DNA of 64,000 nt from Pseudomonadota bacterium (GCA_021851785.1 JAJZBV010000004.1:24591-88590), one strand, 5' to 3'; shown: positions 15,787 through 24,939, numbered from the stretch's first letter. A program made the numbers and translations. The notes: a model not told the origin generated them from the letters alone.

Positions 15787-16617
15787 TTACGTCAGTGAGG
15801 AGAGGCGGGTCTCGCTTTCCGGATCATGCGCCGGGAGATAGATCATCGGCCGCGCCGCGGCGGCCGACGCTTCGCCAAATGCATTGATGGTGGCGAGAGT
15901 TTTCCTTGCCGAGCGCGGATTGGGAGAGACACCATCGACGGCGCGCGCGGCAAGCGTCACAGCGTTGTATGACGCATCGCCGGCGATCAAAAAGCGGCGC
16001 TCCGGCGTCGTCACCAGAACCGAAACATGGCCGGAGGTATGCCCCGGGGTCGGCACGATCATCGCCGCGCCGTCCGTGGTCAGCGCCATGGCGCGCGGGA
16101 AGGGCGCGGGCGGGGCAGCATCGAAGCGGATGAATTCGGGGCGGAAGCCGCGCGGCAGATGGTCGAGGCAATAGCCGCGTACCTGCCCGGCGACGCCCTG
16201 CGCGAGTTGCCATTCGATGCGCGCAACGAGGGTGCGAACCGGCGGCAGATGCGCGAGCCCGCCGGCATGGTCGGTGTGCAGATGCGTCAGCACGACGGCG
16301 CGAAGATCGCCCGGCGCGACACCGAGCGCCTTCAGCCGCATATCGATCGCTTCCTCTTCCGCGATGGCGAAGCGCACGGCGAGACGGAAATAGGGGTGCC
16401 AGGGCGGGAAATAGCCGCCGGTCATGGCGCCCGGGCTCTCGCCGCTATCGACCAGGAACAACCCCTCCGGATGCTCGATCAGGAAGGCGAGGATCGGCAA
16501 TGCCTCGCTCCAGCCGCGCTCGAGGAACGGACGCAGGCGGCGGAACGGCGCCCGCCCGGTGATCTGGCTCGGGCGCACGTAAACCGAGCCGGTGCGGAGC
16601 GCATGAACGCGGATCAT
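15787..16617 (-). CDS. metallo-beta-lactamase-fold hydrolase (lactonase-like)
   Basis: MBL-fold hydrolase of 276 residues, cytoplasmic (no signal). The dinuclear metal motif is HLHTDH (His112, His114, Asp116, His117), with later ligands in TPGHTSGHVS and GDASYN. The opening RTGSVYVRPSQITG and the overall pattern match the N-acyl-homoserine-lactonase-like MBL subgroup, but quorum-quenching activity cannot be claimed from sequence alone. Its ATG overlaps the rsmI stop (ATGA), so it is the second gene of that transcript and ends facing the RND operon. Confidence 0.87.
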   Translation of the reverse strand: MIRVHALRTGSVYVRPSQITGRAPFRRLRPFLERGWSEALPILAFLIEHPEGLFLVDSGESPGAMTGGYFPPWHPYFRLAVRFAIAEEEAIDMRLKALGVAPGDLRAVVLTHLHTDHAGGLAHLPPVRTLVARIEWQLAQGVAGQVRGYCLDHLPRGFRPEFIRFDAAPPAPFPRAMALTTDGAAMIVPTPGHTSGHVSVLVTTPERRFLIAGDASYNAVTLAARAVDGVSPNPRSARKTLATINAFGEASAAAARPMIYLPAHDPESETRLSSLT

Positions 16618-17522
16618 GCCGCGCCCTCCGCCCGCAAGGCGAGCGCCCGCGCATAGACCTCGCCGCGCGGCCGGCCGGTGAGCGCGCTGGCCCGCGCCAC
16701 CGCTGCCTTGAGCGAACCCTCCGCCAGCGCCGCGCGCAGAATGGCATCGAGGTCGGCGGCATCGGGCGGCGGCGCCTCGTCGGCGGGGGCGACGACGAGG
16801 GTGATCTCGCCGCGCGCCGGATGCGCCGCGTAATGCGCGGCGAGTGCGGGGAGGAGATCGCGTCGCACCTCCTCGAAACGCTTGGTCAATTCGCGCGCCA
16901 CCGCCGCCGCGCGCGGGCCGAAAGCGCCGGCGAGGTCGGCGAGGGTCGCGGCGAGGCGATGCGGCGCCTCATGCCAGATCAGCGTCGCGCGGAGACCGGC
17001 ATGCTCGGCGCCGCGCAGCGCGGCGAAGGCCCGCGCCCGGGCGCTCGCGCGCGGCGGCGGAAAGCCGAGGAACAGGAAGGGCCGCGGCGGCAGGCCCGAG
17101 AGGGTGAGCGCGAGCAGCGCCGCGTTCGCCCCCGGGATCGCCGCCACCGGCAGCCCCGCCGCGATCGCCGCCCGCACCAGCCGATAGCCGGGGTCGGACA
17201 CCAAGGGCGTTCCGGCATCCGAGACCAGGGCGATCCGCTGGCCGCGGCCGAGGCGTTCGAGCAATTCGGGGATGCGCGCCTCCTCGTTATGCTCATGCAG
17301 CGCCGAAAGCGGCCGGTGGATGGCGAAAGCGCGGCAGAGCCGGGTAGTAACCCTGGTATCCTCGCACAAAATGAGGTCGGCGGCGCGCAAGGCGGCAAGC
17401 GCGCGGGCGCTGATATCGCCGAGGTTGCCGAGCGGCGTGGAAACCAGCACTAATCCCCTCGGCGCCGGGGATAAGGCCGGCTCGATGTCGCGGGGAGATG
17501 GGTCGCATGCGGCTTCAGACAT
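16614..17522 (-). CDS. rsmI: 16S rRNA (cytidine1402-2'-O)-methyltransferase RsmI
   Basis: Ribosome-modifying enzyme that 2'-O-methylates C1402 in the decoding centre of 16S rRNA using SAM. It has 302 residues with tetrapyrrole-methylase fold motifs in order: VSTPLGNLGD, CEDTRVT, SDAGTPLVSDPGY, IPGANAAL and the FLGFPP loop. The ATG at 17522 has a good GGAGAGCGA ribosome site. It is head-to-head with the LpoA-like lipoprotein gene, and the two coding regions overlap by about 16 bp at their 5' ends. The rsmI/lpoA (yraL/yraM) divergent pairing is widespread in proteobacteria and supports both calls. Confidence 0.95.
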   Translation of the reverse strand: MSEAACDPSPRDIEPALSPAPRGLVLVSTPLGNLGDISARALAALRAADLILCEDTRVTTRLCRAFAIHRPLSALHEHNEEARIPELLERLGRGQRIALVSDAGTPLVSDPGYRLVRAAIAAGLPVAAIPGANAALLALTLSGLPPRPFLFLGFPPPRASARARAFAALRGAEHAGLRATLIWHEAPHRLAATLADLAGAFGPRAAAVARELTKRFEEVRRDLLPALAAHYAAHPARGEITLVVAPADEAPPPDAADLDAILRAALAEGSLKAAVARASALTGRPRGEVYARALALRAEGAA

Positions 17523-18766
17523 TCGCTCTCCTGATCAGCGGTCTGACGACGGCCGGCCTGGCCTTGGCGGGCTGCGCAGGAGGGGGATATTCCCCCGCCC
17601 TGGGTGGAGGCAAGCCCCAGGCGCTGGCCGGCGGTGCCGGCGGCGCGATGGGCGGTATCACCGGCGATGCCGGCAAGGTCGCCCTGTTGCTGCCGCTGAG
17701 CGGCGCCGATGCCGGGCTCGGCGGCGCGATGCGTAACGCCGCCGAACTCGCCCTCGCCCCCGCCGGCTCGCCCAGGCTCGACGTCCGCGACACCGCCGGC
17801 GCCCCGGCCGAGGCGGCGCGCGCGGCGGCGCAAGCGATCGCGGCCGGCGATGACCTGATCCTCGGCCCGCTCACCGCCCCGGAAACCCAAGCCGTCGCCG
17901 CGCCGGCGCGTGAGGCCCGGGTGCCGGTGCTGGCCTTCACCTCCGACCCCAAGGCGGCGCAGCCCGGCGTCTGGACGCTCGGCCTGACCCCGGGGGCGCA
18001 GGTGCGCCGGCTGGTCGCCGCCGCCCGCGCCGAGGGGCGGACGCGCTTCGTCGCCCTCCTGCCGGAAAGTGGCTATGGCCATCTCATGGCGCAGGCGCTG
18101 GCGCGCGCTTGCGCCGAAGCCGGTCTCGCGGCGCCGGGGATCTATTTCCATGGCGCCAGCATGGCGGCGATGAATGCCCTGGTGCGCCAGGTCTCCGATT
18201 ACGCAGAGCGCCGCGGCCCGATCGAGAAACAGATCCGCGAGGCGCGCGCCAAGGGCGATCGCAAAACCGCGAACGACCTCGCCAAGCAGCCGATTCCGCC
18301 GCCGCCCTTCGATGCCGTGCTGCTCGCCGATACCGGGGAACAACTCGCGGAACTCGCCTCGCTGCTCCCTTATTACGATGTCGATGCGCCCTCCGTCCGC
18401 CTGCTCGGCCCAGCACTCTGGGCGCAGCCGGCGGCGCGGGCCGGGGCCACCCTCAAGGGCGCCTGGTATGCCGCCCCCGACCCCGCCGCGCGCGCCGCCT
18501 TCGTTGCCGCCTATAGCGCGAAATATGGCAGCGCGCCGCCGCCGCTCGCCGATCTCGCCTATGACGCCGCAGCACTCGCCCGCGTCGTCGCCCATGAGGG
18601 CGGGCCACGCGGTGGCGCGCTCACCGCCACGCACGGATTTTCCGGCGCCGACGGCCTTCTCGCCTTGCAACCCGACGGCCGGGTGCGCCGTGGCCTCGCG
18701 GTGTTCAGCCTCGACGGCAAGATCGTCGCGCCGGCGCCGACCAGCATCGGCGAGGCCGGAAGCTGA
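17507..18766 (+). CDS. penicillin-binding protein activator, LpoA-like lipoprotein
   Basis: Outer-membrane lipoprotein of the LppC/YraM family that stimulates peptidoglycan synthases; 419 residues. I use the ATG at 17507 because GGGGAG lies 9 bp upstream, while the ATG at 17498 is too close to it. The signal ends in the lipobox LALAGC (Cys23). After a Gly-rich linker comes a Peripla_BP_6-like domain (VALLLPLSGADAGLGGAM, LILGPLTAPE, FVALLPESGYG). It lacks the N-terminal TPR-like domain of E. coli LpoA, as usual in alphaproteobacteria. Divergent from rsmI; its TGA overlaps the likely CTG start of the kinase gene. Confidence 0.85.
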   Translation: MRLQTFALLISGLTTAGLALAGCAGGGYSPALGGGKPQALAGGAGGAMGGITGDAGKVALLLPLSGADAGLGGAMRNAAELALAPAGSPRLDVRDTAGAPAEAARAAAQAIAAGDDLILGPLTAPETQAVAAPAREARVPVLAFTSDPKAAQPGVWTLGLTPGAQVRRLVAAARAEGRTRFVALLPESGYGHLMAQALARACAEAGLAAPGIYFHGASMAAMNALVRQVSDYAERRGPIEKQIREARAKGDRKTANDLAKQPIPPPPFDAVLLADTGEQLAELASLLPYYDVDAPSVRLLGPALWAQPAARAGATLKGAWYAAPDPAARAAFVAAYSAKYGSAPPPLADLAYDAAALARVVAHEGGPRGGALTATHGFSGADGLLALQPDGRVRRGLAVFSLDGKIVAPAPTSIGEAGS

Positions 18767-20031
18767 CGCCGGGGACCGCCCTGCTGCTGGCGCTGGCGGG
18801 CCTCGCCGGGCTCGTCTGGCTCTCGCTCTGGCGCGATGTCAGACGGCTGGAAGGGGCGCTCAAGGCGGCGTTGGGCGAGGGCAAGTCTTGCCCGCCGCCG
18901 TGGTGGCCGTGGCTCCTGCGCCTCGCCGAAGGCATCGAACGCCTGGCCCGCGGGCGCAGCGAGCAGGCGGCGACGCGGGCGCGCCTCGCCCAGGCCGGGG
19001 CGCTGATCGTCGAGCGTCTGCCCGACCCGCTGATCGTGCTCGGCGCCGATCGCGGCGTGCGCCAGGCCAATGGCGCGGCGCGCGCGGCGTTCGGCGAGGA
19101 TATCGCCGCGGTGCTGCGCCATCCGACGCTGCGGGCCGCGATCGAGCGCGCCTATGCCGAGCGCGCGACGCAATCGGTCGTCTTCTCGCTGCCCGTCCCG
19201 GTGCAGCGCGAGGTTCGCGCGAGTGTCGTGCATCTGCTCCAGGAACTGCCCGATGGCGGCGCCGCGATCGTGGTTCTCGCCGACCGCTCGCGCGAGCAGG
19301 CGGTGGAGCGGATGCGGGCCGATTTCGTCGCCAATGCGAGCCACGAATTGCGCACTCCGCTCGCCAGCCTGATCGGCTTCATCGACACGCTGCGCGGCCC
19401 CGCCGCCGATGACCCGGCGGCGCAGGCGCGCTTCCTCGGCATCATGGCCGAACAGGCGGCGCGGATGAACCGGCTGATCGACGATCTCCTGCGCCTGTCG
19501 CGGATCGAGGTCGATGAGCATCTGCCGCCGACCGGCCGGGTCGATCTCCGGGCCCTGTTGCTGCGGCTCGCCGCTTCCTTCGAGGTGCGCTTCGCCGAGC
19601 GCGGGATGCGGCTCGATCTCGCGCTGGCGGAGACGCTGCCGGAGATCTCCGGCGATCACGACCAGATCGTCCAGATTGGGCAGAATCTGCTCGACAATGC
19701 CCTCAAATACGGCCGCGAGGGCGGCGTCGTGCGGCTTGCGGCGCACGACGCCGCGCCGGCGGCGCGGCCCGGCGTTGCGATCATCGTCGAGGATGACGGA
19801 CAGGGAATCCCGCGCGCCCATCTGCCGCGCCTGACCGAGCGCTTCTACCGTGTCGACAAGGGGCGCTCGCGCGCCGCCGGCGGCACCGGCCTTGGCCTCG
19901 CCATCGTCAAGCACGTGGTCAACCGCCATCGCGGCCAATTGACCATCGAGAGCGAGGAGGGCCGCTTCGCCCGCTTCACCGTCTGGCTGCCAGTGGGCGA
20001 AACATCCCCGTTAGATAGCAATGACACATAA
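18763..20031 (+). CDS. membrane sensor histidine kinase (PhoR-like), probable CTG start
   Basis: Two-component sensor kinase, about 422 residues. In frame and upstream of the first TTG (18871) lies a clear transmembrane helix (TALLLALAGLAGLVWLSLW), but no ATG, GTG or TTG. A CTG at 18763 sits in CTGA, overlapping the preceding stop by 4 bp with GAGG 7 bp upstream, and would restore the helix. Next come a PAS-like region (LPDPLIVLGADRGVRQANGA), the phospho-acceptor ASHELRTPLASLIGF (His about 194), then the N box (NLLDNALKYG), DDGQGIP and GGTGLGLAIVKHVV of the ATPase domain. There is no periplasmic domain and no response-regulator gene adjacent, so its partner is elsewhere. It resembles phosphate sensor PhoR, not proven. 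Confidence 0.85.
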   Translation: MTPGTALLLALAGLAGLVWLSLWRDVRRLEGALKAALGEGKSCPPPWWPWLLRLAEGIERLARGRSEQAATRARLAQAGALIVERLPDPLIVLGADRGVRQANGAARAAFGEDIAAVLRHPTLRAAIERAYAERATQSVVFSLPVPVQREVRASVVHLLQELPDGGAAIVVLADRSREQAVERMRADFVANASHELRTPLASLIGFIDTLRGPAADDPAAQARFLGIMAEQAARMNRLIDDLLRLSRIEVDEHLPPTGRVDLRALLLRLAASFEVRFAERGMRLDLALAETLPEISGDHDQIVQIGQNLLDNALKYGREGGVVRLAAHDAAPAARPGVAIIVEDDGQGIPRAHLPRLTERFYRVDKGRSRAAGGTGLGLAIVKHVVNRHRGQLTIESEEGRFARFTVWLPVGETSPLDSNDT

Positions 20032-20122
20032 CTATTTCGTTGACGTTGCCCGGCGGTCGCGGCTACACCTCCGGTGAACGTCCTTGCCGCCCGATCAAGA
20101 ACCCCGAACCAGGGTCCGCCCG

Positions 20123-20914
20123 ATGCCGCCAGAGGCCGAAACGCCGCGATCTCCCTTTCTCAGTGTCGAAATGCGCGGCGCGGTCGCGCTCTTGCGCCTC
20201 GCCCGCCCGGAAAAGCGCAACGCCCTCAACGAAGCCCTGGTCACCGCCCTCGGCGCCTTCTTCGCCGCCCCGCCCGAGGGCGCGCGCGCGGCGGTCTTGG
20301 CCGGGACGGGGGCGCATTTCTCCGCCGGGCTCGATCTCGCCGACATCGCGGCGCAGGATGCGACCGCCGGGGTGTTTCACAGCCGCCTCTGGCATCAGGC
20401 CTTCCGCCACATCGCCGAGGGGAAGCTCCCGGTGATCGCGGCGCTGCACGGCGCGGTGATCGGCGGCGGGCTCGAACTCGCCAGCGCCTGTCATATCCGG
20501 GTTGCCGAGCGCTCCGCCTATTATGCCTTACCCGAGGGGCAGCGGGGGATTTTCGTCGGCGGCGGCGGCTCGGTGCGGCTGCCACGCCTGATCGGCCTGG
20601 CCCGCATGACCGACATGATGCTGACCGGCCGTGTCTTCAGCGCCGAGGAAGGCCAGGCGATCGGCCTCTCGAATTACCTCGTCGATGACGGCGCCGGGCT
20701 CGCGCTTGCCCTCGATCTCGCGGCGAAAGTGGCGAAAAACGCGCCGCTCACCAATTTCGCCGTGCTGCACGCCTTGCCGCGCATCGCCGAGAGCGATCGC
20801 GAAGGCGGCTTCCTCGCCGAAAGCCTGATGGCGGCGATCGCGGCGGCGGATTCGGAAGCCAAATCGCGCTTGCGCGCGTTTCTCGATGGGCGGGCGGCGA
20901 AGATCACCCCCTGA
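20123..20914 (+). CDS. crotonase-family enoyl-CoA hydratase (hydroxycinnamoyl-CoA pathway)
   Basis: CoA-dependent hydratase of the crotonase superfamily, 263 residues from the ATG at 20123 (an upstream TTG adds unconserved sequence). Crotonase marks are RPEKRNALNE, the first oxyanion-hole segment GAHFSAGLDLAD, and the second GAVIGGGLELASACHIR. The acid/base region is PEGQRGIFVGGGGS with a glutamate in PEG. It is the first gene of a run leading into a feruloyl-CoA-synthase-like ligase, thiolase and thioesterase, matching the hydration step of p-coumaroyl/feruloyl-CoA degradation. Whether it also cleaves (hydratase-lyase) or only hydrates is not visible; the thiolase next door favours a beta-oxidative route. 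Confidence 0.86.
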   Translation: MPPEAETPRSPFLSVEMRGAVALLRLARPEKRNALNEALVTALGAFFAAPPEGARAAVLAGTGAHFSAGLDLADIAAQDATAGVFHSRLWHQAFRHIAEGKLPVIAALHGAVIGGGLELASACHIRVAERSAYYALPEGQRGIFVGGGGSVRLPRLIGLARMTDMMLTGRVFSAEEGQAIGLSNYLVDDGAGLALALDLAAKVAKNAPLTNFAVLHALPRIAESDREGGFLAESLMAAIAAADSEAKSRLRAFLDGRAAKITP

Positions 20915-20985
20915 ACGAAAATGGCCGGCAATGCCCGGAACGGGAGATGTCGGCCATGGGCGATGTCTCGGAGCGAGGAGGAAAC

Positions 20986-22800
20986 ATGACGGAAGCGGCG
21001 GCGGTCCCGGTCAGGCTCTCGGTTCCCGAGATGGCGATCACGCGCGCCGCCGACGGCAGCCTTCGGGCACGGGCGAAAACGCCGCTCGGCGCCTATCCGA
21101 AGCGCTTGACCGAGCGGCTCGAACACTGGGCCGGGCTTGCGCCCGATCGCGTCTTTCTCGCCGAGCGCGGGCCCGATGGCACTGGCTGGCGGCGCATCAC
21201 CTATGGCGAGACGCTGGCGGCGGTGGGCGCGATCGGCCAGGCGCTGCTCGATCGCGGACTTTCGCCCGAGCGCCCGATCGCCATTCTCTCCGGCAACGGT
21301 ATCGATCACGCTCTCCTTGGCCTCGCCGCGCTGCATGTCGGCGTGCCCTATGCGCCGATTTCGGTCGCGTATTCGACCACCGGCGGGGATTTCGCGCGGC
21401 TCCGCCACATCCTCGCGGTGCTCACCCCCGGTCTCGTTTTCGCCGAGGACGGCGCCCGCTTCGCCCCGGCGCTGACAGCGGTGGTTCCCGCGTCCGCCGA
21501 AATCGTGGTTTCAAAAAATCCTCCCTCCGGGCGCGCGGTTTCGCGCCTCGCCGATCTCCGCGCGACCCGTCCCGGCGCCGCGGTGGCCGCGGCCGCGCAT
21601 CGTGTCGGGCCGGAGACGGTCGCGAAATTCCTGTTCACCTCGGGCTCGACCGATCTTCCCAAAGGCGTCATCAATACCCAGCGCATGCTGTGCAGCAATC
21701 AGGAAATGATCCTCTCGGTGATGCGCTTTCTCGCCGAGGCGCCGCCGGTGCTGCTCGACTGGCTGCCGTGGAACCACACTTTCGGCGGCAACCATAATTT
21801 CGGCATCGCCCTCTATAACGGCGGCACGCTCTATATAGATGACGGGCGGCCGGTTGCGGGCGGGATCGCGGCCACCTTGCGCAATCTCCGCGAGATCGCG
21901 CCGAGCGTCTATTTCAACGTCCCCAAGGGCTGGGAGGAAATCGCCCTCGCCTGCCGCGACGACGCCGCGCTGCGCGCGCGATTCTTCAGCCGGGCAGAGT
22001 TGTTTTTCTATGCCGGGGCGTCGCTTGCGCAGCATGTCTGGGATCTGCTCGATGACCTCGCGATCGCGACCATCGGCAAGCGTGTCACCATGCTGACCGG
22101 GCTTGGCGCGACCGAAACCGCGCCGTTCGCGCTCTGCTGTCACCCCGCTTACGCGCGCTCGGGGATGGTCGGGGTGCCGGTCGCGGGCGTCGAATTGAAG
22201 CTCGCCGAGGTCGAGGGAAAATGGGAAGCGCGGTTGCGCGGGCCGAACATCACGCCGGGCTATTGGCGGGATGCGGAGAAGACCCGCGCCGCTTTCGATG
22301 ACGAGGGGTTTTATCGCAGCGGCGATGCGCTGGACTGGATCGACCCCGCCGCCCCCGCCCACGGGTTCCGTTTCGATGGCCGGATCGCGGAGGATTTCAA
22401 GCTCTCGAGCGGCACCTGGGTGCATGTCGGGCGGCTCAGGGCGCTGCTGCTCGAATGTCTTGCGCCTCATGTCCGCGATGTGGTGATCGCCGCGCCCGAT
22501 CGTGATGCGATCTGCGTGCTCGCGCTTCCCGAACGCGCCGAGTGCATCGATGATCCCGCCATCCGCGCCGATATCGCGCGCCGCCTCGCCGCGTTCGCGC
22601 GGGACTATCCCGCAAGCTCGATGCGGGTCGCGCGCCTCGCCTTTCTTTCCGACCCGCTCTCCGTCGATGCCGGCGAGATCACCGACAAGGGCTCGCTCAA
22701 TCAGCGTGCGATATTGCGCAACCGCCCGGCGCTGATCGATGCTCTCTATGCCGCGCCCCCGCCCGCCGGCATCATCACCGTTGAGGAGTTCGCCGCATGA
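20986..22800 (+). CDS. feruloyl-CoA synthase-like acyl-CoA ligase
   Basis: AMP-forming acyl-CoA synthetase that activates a carboxylic acid with ATP and CoA; 604 residues from the ATG at 20986 (ribosome site GGAGGAAAC). Phosphate-binding loop LFTSGSTDLPKGVINTQRM, then DWLPWNHTFGGNHNFG, YFNVPKGWEEIA and GLGATETAPF follow the pattern of bacterial feruloyl-CoA synthases rather than fatty-acid ligases. The C-terminal domain has GDALDWID and the GRIAEDFKLSSGTWVHVG hinge, and the usual catalytic lysine is in ITDKGSLNQR. Cytoplasmic. Coupled by ATGA to the thiolase gene. Likely substrates are p-coumarate, ferulate or related phenylpropanoids (inferred from family and context). Confidence 0.87.
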   Translation: MTEAAAVPVRLSVPEMAITRAADGSLRARAKTPLGAYPKRLTERLEHWAGLAPDRVFLAERGPDGTGWRRITYGETLAAVGAIGQALLDRGLSPERPIAILSGNGIDHALLGLAALHVGVPYAPISVAYSTTGGDFARLRHILAVLTPGLVFAEDGARFAPALTAVVPASAEIVVSKNPPSGRAVSRLADLRATRPGAAVAAAAHRVGPETVAKFLFTSGSTDLPKGVINTQRMLCSNQEMILSVMRFLAEAPPVLLDWLPWNHTFGGNHNFGIALYNGGTLYIDDGRPVAGGIAATLRNLREIAPSVYFNVPKGWEEIALACRDDAALRARFFSRAELFFYAGASLAQHVWDLLDDLAIATIGKRVTMLTGLGATETAPFALCCHPAYARSGMVGVPVAGVELKLAEVEGKWEARLRGPNITPGYWRDAEKTRAAFDDEGFYRSGDALDWIDPAAPAHGFRFDGRIAEDFKLSSGTWVHVGRLRALLLECLAPHVRDVVIAAPDRDAICVLALPERAECIDDPAIRADIARRLAAFARDYPASSMRVARLAFLSDPLSVDAGEITDKGSLNQRAILRNRPALIDALYAAPPPAGIITVEEFAA

Positions 22801-24020
22801 GCCAGGGTCTTTTCGCGAGCTGGCCGGATGTCTGGCTGCTCGATGGCGCGCGCACGCCGTTCGTCGATTACAATGGCGCGCTCGCTCTGGTATCGCCGAC
22901 CGATCTCGCGATCAAGGCGGCGCGGGCGGCGATCACGCGGGCCGGCATTGCTTCGGAAGCGATCGGCACGGTGGTCGCGGGCTCGGTCGCGCAGGCGAGT
23001 TTCGATGCCTATATGCTGCCCCGCCATATCGGGCTCTATGCCGGGCTCACGCAAGAAACGCCGGCGCATCTCGTGCAGCGTGTCTGCGGCACCGGGATCG
23101 AGGCCTTGATGCAAGGCGCCGACGCGATCACCCATCGCGGCCTGGACGCGGCGCTTTGCGTCGGCGCCGAAAGCATGAGCCGCAATCCGATCGCGGCCTA
23201 TACCCATCGCGGCGGGTTTCGCCTGGGGCAGGTCGAATTCAAGGATTTTCTCTGGGAGGCGCTGCTCGATCCGGCGCCGGGACGCAGCATGGGCGAAACC
23301 GCCGAGGCCCTGGCGCGGCGCTTCGATATTTCCCGCGCCGAGGTCGATCGCTTCGCGGCACAAAGCTTCGCGCGCGCGATCGCCGCGGCGGAATTTCGCG
23401 CCGGCGAGATCGTGCCGGTGGTCAGTGAGGTTTTTTCCAGGGACGGCCTCAATGATCGCGGCATCCGGCTTGCGCGCGGGGTGCCCGAGGTCGGCGCCGA
23501 TACGCATGCGCGGCCATCGCCGCTCGCGGTGCTCGAGAGATTGCCGCCGGCCTTCGGTGGCGTGCAGACCGGCGGCAATAGTTCGGCGATCGTCGATGGC
23601 GCGGCGGCGGCGGTGATCGGGCGGAAAGCGCTCGCCGCGCATCCGCCGCTCGCCCGCATCGTGGCCGGGGTTGCGATCGGCTGCGCGCCGGAGATCATGG
23701 GCATCGGCCCGGTGCCGGCGATCGAGGCACTGCTCGCGCGCACCGGGCTCACCCTCGATGCGATCGACCGCGTCGAGATCAATGAGGCGTTCGGCGCGCA
23801 GGTTCTCGCCTGCGCCCGCGCCCTCGACCTCGATGAAGCGCGGCTCAACGTCAATGGCGGCGCGATCGCGATCGGCCATCCACTCGCCGCGACCGGGCTC
23901 CGCCTGACCCTGACCCTTGCGCGCGAATTGCAGCGCGCCGGACTTCGCCGCGGCATCGCCTCGGCCTGCATCGGCGGCGGCCAGGGCATCGCCCTTTTGG
24001 TCGAAAATCCCGAGATCTGA
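22797..24020 (+). CDS. thiolase / acetyl-CoA C-acyltransferase
   Basis: Thiolase-superfamily enzyme, 407 residues, cleaving a 3-ketoacyl-CoA with CoA. All catalytic elements are visible: nucleophile Cys in VQRVCGTGIEA, VEINEAFGAQ, His in GHPLAATG and the second Cys in ACIGGGQGIA. The mid-protein NDRGIRLARGVPEVGAD block and early DGARTPFVDYNGAL are normal for degradative thiolases. In this operon it would finish beta-oxidative shortening of the phenylpropanoid side chain, yielding acetyl-CoA and an aromatic acyl-CoA. The start overlaps the ligase stop by 4 bp. Confidence 0.9.
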   Translation: MSQGLFASWPDVWLLDGARTPFVDYNGALALVSPTDLAIKAARAAITRAGIASEAIGTVVAGSVAQASFDAYMLPRHIGLYAGLTQETPAHLVQRVCGTGIEALMQGADAITHRGLDAALCVGAESMSRNPIAAYTHRGGFRLGQVEFKDFLWEALLDPAPGRSMGETAEALARRFDISRAEVDRFAAQSFARAIAAAEFRAGEIVPVVSEVFSRDGLNDRGIRLARGVPEVGADTHARPSPLAVLERLPPAFGGVQTGGNSSAIVDGAAAAVIGRKALAAHPPLARIVAGVAIGCAPEIMGIGPVPAIEALLARTGLTLDAIDRVEINEAFGAQVLACARALDLDEARLNVNGGAIAIGHPLAATGLRLTLTLARELQRAGLRRGIASACIGGGQGIALLVENPEI

Positions 24021-24026
24021 CCCCGT

Positions 24027-24452
24027 ATGTTCGCCAATACCATGACCCGTCTCATCGAATGGGGCGATTGCGATCCGGCCGGCATCGTGTTCTATCCGCG
24101 CTATTTCGCGATGTTCGACACCGCGACCGCGGCCTTGTTTCAGGCAGCACTCGGGATCGACAAGGCGGCGATGCTGGCGCGGTTTGCCATTGCCGGCTTC
24201 CCGATGGTCGACACAAGCGCGCGGTTTCTGGTGGCGCTCAGTTTCGGCACCGTCGTCCGCATCGAAAGCCGGGTCGCGGCGCTGGGGCGGTCGAGTTTCG
24301 GCATTCGCCACGCGCTGTTCGACGGCGAGACGCTTGCCGCCGAGGGCGAGGAGACGCGGGTCTGGACCCGGCGCGATTCCGAGGATCCGAAGCGCCTCCG
24401 GGCCGCGCCTATTCCCGATGAGGTGAGGGCGTGTCTCGCGCCGTCGCGGTGA
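24027..24452 (+). CDS. acyl-CoA thioesterase, 4-hydroxybenzoyl-CoA thioesterase family
   Basis: Hot-dog-fold thioesterase of 141 residues. The signature IEWGDCDPAGIVFYPRYFAMFD near the N-terminus carries the catalytic Asp of the 4HBT family (DCDPAGIVFYP). It starts 6 bp after the thiolase stop. In context it would hydrolyse an aromatic acyl-CoA such as 4-hydroxybenzoyl- or vanilloyl-CoA, freeing the acid and CoA (inference). Its 3' end overlaps the convergent MarR gene by 44 bp. Confidence 0.87.
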   Translation: MFANTMTRLIEWGDCDPAGIVFYPRYFAMFDTATAALFQAALGIDKAAMLARFAIAGFPMVDTSARFLVALSFGTVVRIESRVAALGRSSFGIRHALFDGETLAAEGEETRVWTRRDSEDPKRLRAAPIPDEVRACLAPSR

Positions 24453-24939
24453 GCCGCGCCAGAAGCTCGAGCAGGGCCGGTTTGCCGGCCTCGCCGAGGG
24501 CCAAAGCGAGGCGCTGCTCATGGCGGGCGACCGCGGCCTCGGCGCGCTGGAGGAGGGCCGCGCCGTCTTCGGTCAGGAACAGCGCGAAGGCCCGCCGGTC
24601 GCGCTCAAGGCGGTCGCGGGCGACGAGATCGCGCGCTTCCAGCCCATCGAGGAGGGGGACGAAATTGGTCCGTTTGATCCCGAGCGCCTCGGCCACCTGG
24701 CTTGCCCGGATGCCGGGATTGGTGTGCAGCATCAGCAGCACCGAATATTGGCCGGGGCGGAGATCGAGATCGGCGACGGCGCGGTGGAAATCCTGGAAAA
24801 CCGCGATCTGCGCGAGTCTCAGGGCAAAGCCGATATGGCTGGGCAAGGTGCCGAGAGAAATCTCGGCGGGGGCGGCGTTACGTTTGCCTTTGGCGGCCGG
24901 GGCCTTGCCCGATCCTCGTGTTTCAATCACGTCCGACAT
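24409..24939 (-). CDS. MarR-family regulator, probably of the hydroxycinnamate genes
   Basis: Winged-helix MarR repressor, 176 residues, with an unstructured Lys/Ala-rich N-terminus (about 28 residues). Core motifs: LRPGQYSVLLMLHTNPGIRASQVAEALGIKRTNFVPLLDGLE (recognition helix) and the wing RDRLERDRRAFALFLTEDG. CouR and FerR, MarR proteins of p-coumarate/ferulate clusters in Rhodopseudomonas and Sphingobium, sense the hydroxycinnamoyl-CoA; this gene occupies the equivalent position. It converges on the thioesterase gene and is divergent from the binding-protein gene at 25015, across a 75-bp intergenic region where its operator is most likely. Confidence 0.87.
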   Translation of the reverse strand: MSDVIETRGSGKAPAAKGKRNAAPAEISLGTLPSHIGFALRLAQIAVFQDFHRAVADLDLRPGQYSVLLMLHTNPGIRASQVAEALGIKRTNFVPLLDGLEARDLVARDRLERDRRAFALFLTEDGAALLQRAEAAVARHEQRLALALGEAGKPALLELLARLTATARDTPSPHRE

